From: Hybos culiciformis
Taxonomy: Eukaryota > Arthropoda > Insecta > Diptera > Hybotidae
Reading direction: 5' to 3'
Assembly: GCA_964007475.1 (NCBI GenBank)
Contig: OZ023274.1
Coordinates: forward strand, 39,487,860 to 39,551,859
Length of the DNA: 64,000 bases
Of the stretch, positions 11,604-21,076 are shown piece after piece; the first letter of the stretch is position 1, and each line of letters opens with the position of its first letter. Under the pieces are notes generated by a model that worked only from the letters and a program-made list of their open reading frames with translations, ran no database searches and had not been told where the DNA came from. The translations under genes and the position numbers were made by a program.

Positions 11604-12448
11604 CTCTCTAAATAAATTTTGGCTAGAATCCCTAGCTTTGATCTAGTTAAACGATTTTTACTGGGAAATTCAATTATTGAAAATAGTTTTATAGTTTCAG
11701 AAGCTAGTTTACGCAAAAATCTAGTTCTCAAAAGCTAGATTTCTAGGTAAAATTTTACAAATTATTTACCGAACATATAGATTCCATTTCAGATCATTAA
11801 TATTCCAGTTATTTTGGTAAACTAGATTACAAGAACGGAAATTTAAAACTAGAATATAGTTTTAAAATAGTTTTAGACAAATTTGAAAAATTATTAAAAT
11901 CTAGTTTCTGCAATTACCATCTATTTCTCATTGCTAGATTTGAATTATTGATACCAGATTTTTTTGCTGTCTTCGGGATTTGAACCTGCGTCCTTAGAAT
12001 TACAAATAACTAACATACTACAAAGAAAATGTGTATACCAAATTTATATTTTCTATTTCATGTACATTTTAAATTTCAATACCGTAGCTGAGTGGTAGTG
12101 TTGGCGAATTGCAATGCTAAAGAACCAGGTTCGAATCCGGAAGAAGGCGCAAGAAATAAAATTAGAATTTAATAAAAATCTAATAAAGAAATTGTAATAA
12201 TATAAATAAAAAAAAATATTAGAAATTTTTTTTTTTTTTTTTATAAAAAAAAGTCACTAGATTCTAGTAAAAAAAATGGAAGATCTAGCCTTGGTAACTA
12301 GAATTCCACTAGGAATCTAGTTAGGCATTTTAACTAGAATCTAGGTAAATTTTGGAAGCTAGATTTCCAACTAGATCCTAGTTGCAAACAATCTAGTTGC
12401 TCAATCTAGTTTTTTTACCCACAATCTAGCCAAAATTTATTTAGAGAG
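11604..12448. mobile_element. 845-bp MITE with TIRs and an inverted pair of tRNA-like modules
   Basis: The 24-bp ends (11604-11627 and 12425-12448) are exact inverted repeats, beginning CTCTCTAAATAAATTTTGG. CTAG-containing words recur throughout the element. In its middle, a minus-strand B-box (GGTTCAAATCC, about 11968-11982) faces a plus-strand tRNA-like unit at about 12083-12150, with A-box TAGCTGAGTGG and B-box GGTTCGAATCC. There is no transposase. Either a SINE inserted and was duplicated in inverted form, or the element itself was built around a tRNA-like sequence. Confidence 0.75.
12083..12150 (+). repeat. tRNA-like sequence (tRNA-Cys/Ala-like), probably SINE-derived
   Basis: TAGCTGAGTGG (A box), an anticodon-loop-like TTGCAAT (anticodon GCA) and GGTTCGAATCC (B box) are correctly spaced for pol III. 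The anticodon and acceptor stems do not pair properly, and it sits inside a transposon. I therefore treat it as tRNA-derived, not a tRNA gene. Confidence 0.55.
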
Positions 12449-13565
12449 AACAAATACTAAATATACGCCTAAGTTTAATAAGGACAATTATTATTTTATT
12501 ATAATTGATGTATTAAAAAAAGAAATTATACTCATGACGACTTATAAAAAGTTTAATGATAAAGAATTAAGTTACCTAATAAGAAGCTTGTATTAATTTA
12601 AAATGAATATTATATGATGAAATAAAATCAATAAAATTTAATAAAAAAACAAAATATGTATATCTTTTTTTGCAAGTAAAAAACTTATAAATTAGCACTA
12701 GATTTAATGGCAATACGATTGCTGCTGTGTGTGCATTCAGTTTCTCTGTGCATAAATTATTTTAAATATTTAATATTTTAATCGTTTCCGAAACACTGAT
12801 ATAACACTTATATTTATATCTAGAACGGATTTATATCTCCTAACTTGTTATTTAATAGGAACCTCTCAGAAACTTATTTACTGTCCAAAAAATTGAAGCT
12901 AAGAAATAAGTTTTTCACAATACTAAATTGGTGATCAAAATTTTTATTAGATATAGAACAATTAATTAAAAACATAAATAATGCCTAAACTGCTTCTCTT
13001 AATAATAAATTCTACCACATATACTAAATTATATTATGTTGATAAACTAGAATTTCATAACAATTCTTCAGTTTCCATATTAAATGAAAAAAATTAGTCG
13101 TAATTTTAATGCAGTTTAAAAAACTAAATTGCAGAAGTTAATTCAATTTTAGAAAAAAAAATTAAAACAATTTCAGTTTAAACTTTTGGAAACGTGAAAT
13201 ACTACGAAGTACTAACCAAGTAGTAACTACTGCTTAATATACTCTTATATAATAATTTCAACTTAGTTTTCAACTCAAAGCATAATAAATTAAATCATAA
13301 TATTGAGCAGTACGTAAAAGTGCGAAGTAAACTTTTTGGTCGATTTGTATAATGTTGTTTGGAGGCTCTCTAAGTTAAGAGGCCCATGTCAAAAGACCGT
13401 CCTGACCCCCTCTTCCGGGGCCTGCCTACAAACGTGTATTTATTGGTCCAAAAAATAAATTATTATTTTACAATCGACAATTAATTATTTTAGACTTGCC
13501 TTAATGTTATGTTACAAAACTTTATCATGACGCATATATAAAGAAAACCAAATAATATAAATAAT
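12449..13565. other. AT-rich stretch, no gene seen
   Basis: It is mostly featureless. One less AT-rich patch (about 13370-13435, with CCCCCTCTTCCGGGGCC) precedes the transposase remnant and may belong to that older element. Confidence 0.45.
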
Positions 13566-13781
13566 TTGAAATTTGAAATATGCTCACATATAGTAACCTT
13601 TAAGGAAATCATTGAAGAAACTACTATTGAAAGTGAAGACGATGAAAGTCTAAATAGTGCAGTTTGTAACAAATCGTCACTGCAGAAACAACTTGCCGAT
13701 GCGATTTCTTCAATTACCCATGTTGAGAAGCAAAATGAAGAAAGTACAACATTGCTGAAAAAAGATTTCATCTATTTAAAT

Positions 13782-14454
13782 CATGGGTGCACAAAGTGCG
13801 GCCCTCCTTGATGCATTTTGCGGCCCGCAGCTCATACCATATTTTTTATTACTTTGAAAAGAAGAAAGTTCAATCTTTTCATTTCCCAAATTGCCAAAGT
13901 TTTATTAAAAATAAAATATAAAGTCGACTTTATGCTATTAAGATTGGAAAAATAATAGAAATTTTTCGGGAAATGATTCGAGGATTTTAAAAAATATGAA
14001 TTCGATTTTAAAGTATTTTCGAATCTTTTTTCAATAAATCCAGAAGAAGCTAGTCCTCATCTACAATTGGAATTAATGTACATACTTGCAATCCTGCGAA
14101 ATATTAAAACAAAAATTTAATGACGGCGACAAAGAAAATGTTTATCTATGTTTGGATAAGGACAAGAACCCAAATTTATATGATACGGCGGGACGTTACG
14201 CATCTTTGTTTGGTTCAACGTATATATGTGAACAAACCTTCACAATTATGAATATAAATAAAAGCAAGCTACGATCTCGTATAACGGACTGTCTACAACA
14301 CAATAAGTACCAAATATTTCCAAAATTATTAAAGGAAAGTAAAATTTAATATGTATATATAAAAAACAATAAAAAATATTTTTTTCCTTGTTGCCCGCAG
14401 TAAAATAGTTTTATTTTAATTTGGCTCGTCACTTAAAAAACTTGTGCACCCATG
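13782..14454 (+). mobile_element. hAT-type transposon (673 bp) with 8-bp TSD
   Basis: The termini CATGGGTGCACAA and its complement (13782-13794 and 14442-14454) are inverted repeats. The palindromic 8-mer ATTTAAAT at 13774-13781 and 14455-14462 is the target duplication. GTGCGGCCC and TGCGGCCCGCAG words near the left end, and GCCCGCAG near the right, resemble hAT subterminal sequence. The element holds only the last ~87 codons of a transposase, so it is a deletion derivative. Confidence 0.85.
14086..14349 (+). pseudogene. hAT transposase C-terminal (hATC) fragment
   Basis: This ~87-codon open frame contains YASLFGSTYICEQTFTIMN followed by KSKLRSRITD. That is the C-terminal dimerisation motif of hAT transposases of the group from which GTF2IRD2-type proteins derive. 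The BED finger, DDE core and start are absent. It sits inside the 13782-14454 element and represents its remaining coding sequence. Confidence 0.8.
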
Positions 14455-14633
14455 ATTTAAATAATTATAAAAAAAGGACAGACAATTTAAATATTATATA
14501 TCGCGCATTATTAACAATAAAACCTACATCCACAGCAACGGAGTGCGGGTTTCTATTGCGGGTCTTACCAGGACAAAAATTAGAACTCGACTCAATTTCG
14601 AGACTTTTAATGCAATTGTTTTTTTTAAAATAG

Positions 14634-15186
14634 GTATTTATAAATATAAAACAGTAATTTAATTTATTGCTTTATTTGATTTAATCATTTCGTTTATTCA
14701 TTAATTAAATGTATTAATAATTCAACTTTTATTACTATTGTATTATTTGTTCCTATTTTTCTTAATTTGAATTCAATACCGCAAATTAACAATATTTCTT
14801 ATTATTTATTTTAATTATCCGGATATCCGGATATTTTTTTTATGTATTCGATGTCCGGATAATCAAATAGGTCGGATATTTAGAAACCCTAATGTACAGT
14901 GTACAAATAGTCGTGTTTTACTTGCAACCAATGTAATTATTTGCTAGAAATAATATATATTTGCTTATACATTAAATGTAAATTTGAGAAAGCATGTACG
15001 TGACCTTTTGGTGCGATAACAATATTTTATGGGTTTTTTTACCTATGAGAATTTTCATTTAATTTTCTATCTAAATTTTAAATAGATTCAATAGATTCGT
15101 CCTTGAAATAAAAATTTTACCTTTTATTTAATGTATGCATAGGGAAATCATATAATCACAAATTTATAACATTGTGCTAAAAAAAG
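14634..15186. other. AT-rich stretch with a CCGGATAT palindrome cluster
   Basis: No gene is visible. At 14817-14881, TATCCGGATATCCGGATA is followed by ATGTCCGGATAA and GTCGGATAT. This clustered palindromic word is often seen at ends of short DNA elements, but no partner end was found. Confidence 0.5.
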
Positions 15187-16316
15187 GTTTTTAAATTTTT
15201 AAATTGACATCTTTGTAGTCAAGATCTTTCGTTATTTTTTAAGTAGCTGTCTATAACACCATTTATTTATCATAACATACCCTTTTAAAAAAGGTGATTT
15301 TGATAAAGTTGATCGTTCCATGTCTTTAACAACAATGTTAAAAATTTTAGAACAATTCATATATTTTTTGATAAAAATTCTATAAACTTTTGTGTTTGTG
15401 ATTTCAAAAAATTATTTATTCTTCATACAATACTCATTTCACACCGCAAATACCGTCGTAATATGCATACGACAAAAAATAAAAATAAAAAAATTATACA
15501 TATTTTTATATCCATATTTGTCGTATGTGGCAAAAATTCAGCACATACGACAATTATTCCCTCAAAATGTTTCTTTTATGATGCATACAACAAAATACAA
15601 GCTGAATATCTCGAAAACTAATAGAGAAATAAAAAAACTGATTGCGGCAAAAGAAAATTCAACCTCGAAAACTTAAGAAATGATCATAATCCTAAAACTG
15701 ACAAAATCTACATACGACAAATAAATTCTGAGCTGACGAAATGTATTCAAATAGAATACATTTCGTCAGCTCAGAATTTATTTGTCGTATGTAGATTTTG
15801 TCAGTTTTAGGATTATGATCATTTCTTAAGTTTTCGAGGTTGAATTTTCTTTTGCCGCAATCAGTTTTTTTATTTCTCTATTAGTTTTCGAGATATTCAG
15901 CTTGTATTTTGTTGTATGTATCATAAAAGAAACATTTTGAGGGAATAATTGTCGTATGTGTTGAATTTTTGCCACATACGACAAATATGGATATAAAAAT
16001 ATGTATAATTTTTTTATTTTTATTTTTTGTCGTATGCATATTACGACGGTATTTGCGGTGTGAAATGAGTATTGTATGAAGAATAAATAATTTTTTGAAA
16101 TCACAAACACAAAAGTTTATAGAATTTTTATCAAAAAATATATGAATTGTTCTAAAATTTTTAACATTGTTGTTAAAGACATGGAACGATCAACTTTATC
16201 AAAATCACCTTTTTTAAAAGGGTATGTTATGATAAATAAATGGTGTTATAGACAGCTACTTAAAAAATAACGAAAGATCTTGACTACAAAGATGTCAATT
16301 TAAAAATTTAAAAACC
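15187..16316. repeat. 1.13-kb near-perfect palindrome
   Basis: The left arm 15187-15747 and right arm 15755-16316 are reverse complements separated by a 7-nt centre (CAAATAG). I found only two substitutions, at corresponding positions near 15552/15950 and 15583/15919. Each arm carries about five copies of the word CATACGACAA in alternating orientation. The mirror-image 94-codon open frames (15392-15676 plus and 15826-16110 minus) have no recognisable domain. It could be a foldback element, a very recent inverted duplication or an assembly artefact. Confidence 0.95.
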
Positions 16317-17139
16317 AAGAGCTTCAGTTTTTAAATTATTTTCTATTTAATCGAAAGAATTTTTTTACAAACAACTTCCGTTCACCAAATGCAAGTTTGT
16401 AAAGTACCACCAAAAAACTTTAAAAGTATCATAATAAAAAAAGAAGAGAATCTCAAGATCTTTGATTTGAATAAAATTAATGGACGATTTAAGAGAAATT
16501 TCAACAGCGTTATAAAATTAGAATTAAAAGTTGCGAAAAAAAATTAAATCTCATCCGAAAAGTTGATGGATTTAAAATGCATGGTATTCCTTTTCTAAAA
16601 GAAGATCAAGAATAGTTTAATCCCACTATTTAACTATGATTAGTATTTATGCCTTTTATTAGTATAAAACTTTATTTTCATTTTCAGATTTTCTAATTGA
16701 TTAAGCAATAACAATTGTCGCCAGTAAAATGAATACATTTTTTTTTTTTGAAAGTGACTGAAAGTGCAGATTTGAAAATTAACTTGTATTGAAACAAACT
16801 TCGCTTAATTTTTCGGAATTGCTATAAAAAGTTTTTGTAGAAATTAATTTGTTATTTGATTATTTTAATTTTCTTAAAACTTTAATTAGTTTTTCTATTA
16901 AGGCTATACGTGGAAATTTTTTTCATTTTTATTAGCGAGCGTTGAAAGTATTTTAAAGTTATTGATTGTTATTTTTTGAAGTATTGATTGAAAATGTTGA
17001 ATTATTTACTAAAAATTTTAAAGAAATGTTTGATTGAATAAAAAATGGGAATAAAAGCGAAATAAAGTAACATTATGTTAATTCATTTATTTAAAAAGAC
17101 ATAAAATAACATTATTTTAAGTCATTTTATTTTATTAGT
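16317..17139. other. AT-rich stretch, no gene seen
   Basis: No recognisable coding sequence. A tail-like AATGAATACA plus T-run near 16727 resembles the 3' end of the SINE copies at 2.5 and 6.2 kb, but no tRNA-like head precedes it. Confidence 0.45.
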
Positions 17140-17391
17140 TTAATTCACTTTCCAAAAAAACAAAAATGTGACATAACATAACAATTTATAAATAAATAAA
17201 TTCAGTATTCTGAACAATAGTCCGACAATATGGGCACAATATTGGAGTTTTGCAAAATAGCCTGTGCATAACTTGAGATGATTGCACGGTCTTATCAAAA
17301 CATTTTTTTTGCTTTCACAACAAGTTATGCACAGGCTGTCATCATAATCAGCTTGATCATCGTGGTGCGGTGTCTTAAGGTAAAGGGACAT
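17140..17391 (-). pseudogene. C3HC4-type RING-finger remnant with frameshift
   Basis: On the minus strand, a RING-like series LCITC (first Cys pair), IRPCNHLKLC (Cys, His, Cys) and a mutated TGY where the next Cys is expected is read in one frame. The closing CPYC pair (LCPYCRTIVQNTEF) is present but in a different frame, after about 17240. The spacing matches small C-terminal RINGs of the IAP/E3-ligase kind. With one zinc ligand lost and a frameshift inside the domain it is not functional. Upstream homology is lacking, so the parent gene cannot be named. Confidence 0.7.
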
Positions 17392-17810
17392 AACGTAAAT
17401 TTACGTTATGTCCACATGAAAGCGACATAAAGTAAATTTATCTTATGTCTTTATTGAAAAGTGACATAAAATAAATTAACTTTAAGTCGTTTTTGTTCTT
17501 TATTTTAAGTCCATTTTATTTCAAACGAAAAGTGACATAACATAAATAAACTAACATTTTCTAAAAAAATAAATTTTATTCGTTGCCATGCTATAAACCC
17601 TAACGAAAGAAGACCTAATAGGTTTTATTTCACATAAAGATGAGAAATAAAGCCTAATTCGTCGATTTTTTAAATTAGGTTTAATTTCTTTCTGAATGTG
17701 AAATAAATCCCTTTGGCGATTTAATCTATTTTATGTGGAAAAAGCGTTTCGGAAAACGGGTGACGGCTGCCGTAATTTTTTTGGAAAAGATCAAATTACT
17801 TACTTGATTT

Positions 17811-18677
17811 CAGAGAGTTGAACCGATATTTATTTCGGTTCGGTTTTGGTTTCGTTCCTCAAATTTTTTTGTGTTCCGGTTACGCTTCGGTTTAGTATTT
17901 TTTTTTTCGTTCCGGTTACGGTTACGGGTTCGGTTACGGTTACACTATTATTTTTTTAATTTTTTCTAAAAAGTGACAAAAATGCAGTAGAATAACATAA
18001 TCTAAAGCGACATAAAATAAATTGCCTTTATGTCATCTCAGTATTTTCGGGGACGGATTCTTTGGCGTTTTCGTATGTTAAGTATACAAAATATATACAT
18101 TACATTATTTTGTAATATTTACAAATATGTAAAAGGGGGAGTTTGAAATAGTAATTTGTACCTCCAAAATTGTTCATGCAAAGTTTACTAATTTTAGGAA
18201 ATAATTCATTTTGTGTATCTTACACACATGAAAACCCTAAAGAAAAACAAAATTATAGCGGCACAACAACTTTCTATTATGAATTCAGATACAAATATTA
18301 ATCACAAAATAAAGAACAAAAAGGACTTGAAATAAATTTATCTGGGACTTAATCTAAATTTAGTTAACCTCAACACTATACAACACTATAATTACATATA
18401 CGAACATTGCGGATTTTCACTTTTCGGATTCTAAAATATATCAAAATAAGTTAAACATTTTTCTTGGATGTAAAAAAATGTCTAAATGTAAGCACAATTT
18501 TTTCTTTTGTAAAAAAAACTAAAAGAACGAAAAAGAAACCGAAAAAAATTTCGTTCCGGTTTCAGTTACGGTTTTTCGTTTTTACTAAATTTCGGTTCGG
18601 TTACGGTTACGGTTTGGCATAAAATTTCGGTTTTTTCCGGTTTTCGGTTTTCGGTTCAGTTCCGGTTCAAGTCTCTG
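17811..18677. mobile_element. hAT-type non-autonomous element with CGGTTA-rich flanks
   Basis: The ends CAGAGAGTTGAACCG (17811-17825) and, inverted, CAGAGACTTGAACCG (18663-18677) form 14/15 terminal repeats. An identical 8-mer CTTGATTT flanks them (17803-17810 and 18678-18685), the hAT signature. Subterminal arrays of CGGTTACGGTTACGG, TTCGGTTCGG and related words occupy both sides and may be transposase-binding repeats. No transposase is encoded. Confidence 0.88.
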
Positions 18678-18934
18678 CTTGATTTCCATTCTTTCTAAAT
18701 GATCACAAGTTATAATTATAATAATCATAATTAATTAAAGATTGTTTATCAAAATTAAAAGGAATTTCATTTGTTTTTATTCAAAATTTCTTGGTTGATT
18801 TTAGGCCTTTTCCAAAAGATGTTGTTCAAAGAACTTTTTTTTAAAAATTTCGTACAATTTATTTTATGTCCACGTGAAAGTGACATAAAGTAAATTTATC
18901 TTGCGTCCTTTTAATTCTGTACTTTATGTCTTTA

Positions 18935-18976
18935 TGCGCCCGCACGCGATGCCCGGGTCCCCCCCCCCGCCGCTAA
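18935..18976. other. Isolated GC-rich patch with C10 run
   Basis: GCGCCCGCACGCGATGCCCG is followed by a poly-C run and GCCGC. It stands out sharply from surrounding sequence of roughly 20% GC. No tRNA, promoter or coding sequence can be supported here. Confidence 0.6.
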
Positions 18977-19110
18977 CAAACTGTATAATGATTACTTAAG
19001 TTATAGAAAAAAAAATTTCTCTTATGTCGTTTTCAATTAATGACACAAAACGACATAATATAAATTTAGGTTGAGTCACTTACAAAATTTAGTTTATGAC
19101 ACTTTCAGGA

Positions 19111-19558
19111 AGAGAAATATATTAAAAATTAAAAAAAATTAAACCATTTATTCATAATTAAGAGAATTAATATCCTTTGATGTTGAAGGAAAAAGCTTTT
19201 AAAGGATTCTATTACTATATATGTATATACATATTATTCCTTGCTAAAAAAAGATATTTCAACCCTTTTTATTGTAGAAATAAGATAATATGTTTTTATT
19301 GTAGAAATAAGATAATATAAATAAAATGAAACAATTCTTCATAAAAAACTTACATTGTAATTGTATAATTTATATACTTTTAAGACATTATATGAGAAAT
19401 TTTAGCCGAATTCAAATTTTACATATATATTATGTATATACACATAAATATAATACTGTATACTAACTATATTTACTTTTTATCTACATAATATATATCA
19501 AAAAAAAAATTGCCTACGAAAATTAAATTTCCGTATACTTTAATATTTTCTTTATATA

Positions 19559-19594
<36 letters not shown>

Positions 19595-20690
19595 CTTAAC
19601 AACAGTACAACAGTATTATAAATTTTTATATTATAGTAAAATTTATTCTAAAAGCTATGATAAATTTAATAATTTATTGGAAAAAGGAAATTAGTAATGT
19701 TGTGTATACAAAGTTCTCGAAAGATAAGTCATAAAATTTCATTGAAATCTATGTAAATAAATAAAATTACTTAATTTATACAAATCCATGTACACATTTC
19801 TATATACATATATAATAATAATTTTCAAACACTTTTAATAATTTTCGAATACTAAGTTTATAACAATTTATATTTATCGATGCGATAATTCTCGATTTCT
19901 TTATCTACGCAAATTTTATGATTAAATTTTTTTCTTAAATGGCAAAACATTTAAATTCGTTTAAATTAGAAGAAAAAGATCAATTAAATAATATTTACCC
20001 AAACCCCATTTCTAATTGTTAATTTTCAATATTTAAATTTAATTAAAAACAATATCAGTTAAAAATATTAACGAAAGAAAATATTGACGGGCAACGGGCT
20101 CCGCGTTTGGATTTCATTCAACATGGGACTAAATCCAAAATTATATGAAATAGTTAAGATTAATGAATGAAAAGAGAAACTAATAAAGTAAATAAAAAAA
20201 TCATTATATACATTTTATATACATTTATCTTTTTTTAACTAATTTTATTACTAAAATATACATTAAAAATATTATTACTGTGGAGTTCATAAATTTAGAA
20301 AAAGAATATAGATAGAACTATGAATATTTCTATTTCTATAACTTTTTGAAAAATATTTTTTCTTAATTCTCGTGCTAAATCTGTTTAAGTAATAAAACAG
20401 ATTAAAAAATCATTAATTTTCTCAAGATTTTGCTTTGCATCATCTTTTGTTTTTAATATCTATATTACTATACATATAACTATTATATAATATCCTTTTT
20501 TTACAATGTTGAGAAGATTCTTAGAGTCAAAAAACAAAATTAAAAAAAATAAAAAATGTATTTTTTGACTTCCAAAAAACTCCTCGCTTGTTTCGTTCAT
20601 CCGTTATATATATACATAAAACTATTTTAGATATATATAATTAAACTCAATTCTGAAAAAACGAACATAGGAAAAGTAGGTATCTTATAG
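19111..20690. other. AT-rich stretch with a (TA)n microsatellite
   Basis: A pure TA run lies at 19562-19593. Otherwise it is low complexity without gene-like sequence. A short less-AT-rich string (GGGCAACGGGCTCCGCG, near 20091) has no recognised meaning. Confidence 0.6.
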
Positions 20691-21076
20691 TAGATTACAA
20701 CACATGTTAAGAAAATTTGTTATTACAACGAGTTGTGTATACACAAAAACACACGAGTCAATACTTATATCACGAGACCGTTAGGTCCATGTGTTTTTGT
20801 ATATATACACAATGAGCTGTATAACAAATTTTATTAACATGTTTTGTATACTGTTTTAATGTGCATGTGAGAGGTAGTTGCAATCAATACATTTGCAATG
20901 CAAAAAATAAACAAAAGTTCAAAATGAAGAAAGTAAATAAAATTGAAGTGTGGTAAATAAAATTGAAGTGTGTAAATAAAATTTTCTTAAATAAATAATT
21001 GACGCATTTAATACACCATTTACCGAGCTAAATTTACGATTGTAAATACAACTTACCGATCACATGCACATTAAAA
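20691..21076 (+). mobile_element. Two-part repeat: palindromic head plus TIR-bounded body, short copy
   Basis: The head (20691-20853) is an imperfect hairpin whose arms carry ACATGTTAAGAAAATTTGTTAT and the complement. The body (20854-21076) is bounded by the exact 17-bp inverted repeat TTTTAATGTGCATGTGA. Inside the body a ~20-bp unit (GTAAATAAAATTGAAGTGTG) is repeated. The same head-body arrangement occurs inverted at 61455-62763 with a much longer body, so this looks like an internally deleted member. Confidence 0.75.

Larger units (their letters stand above)
13566..14633 (+). pseudogene. Older hAT transposase fragment, interrupted by another hAT element
   Basis: The coding pieces 13566-13781 and 14463-14633 belong to one reading frame. 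Removing the inner transposon plus one copy of its 8-bp duplication restores the frame exactly across the junction. The downstream piece contains RALLTIKPTSTATE, the conserved C-terminal dimerisation region (hATC) of hAT transposases, in which STATER.FS is typical. The upstream piece is acidic and Ser-rich. The usual DDE catalytic core is not present in what remains, and the frame ends soon after the hATC motif, so this is a relic. Confidence 0.75.
17040..19110. repeat. Region rich in GACATAA/TTATGTC repeats
   Basis: The words GACATAAA.TAAATT and their complements recur many times. The segments 17409-17457 and 18867-18906 are near-identical direct repeats (ATGTCCAC.TGAAAG.GACATAA). The array surrounds the RING remnant and the hAT element. 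It looks like the body of an older repeat family whose ends I cannot define. Confidence 0.6.

Noticed and set aside
14817..14881. CCGGATAT palindrome cluster as a transposon end
   Set aside because: No partner terminus or target duplication was found in the window.
15392..16110. Pair of identical 94-codon open frames on opposite strands
   Set aside because: They are mirror images in the two arms of the palindrome, with no domain and no codon structure beyond AT background.
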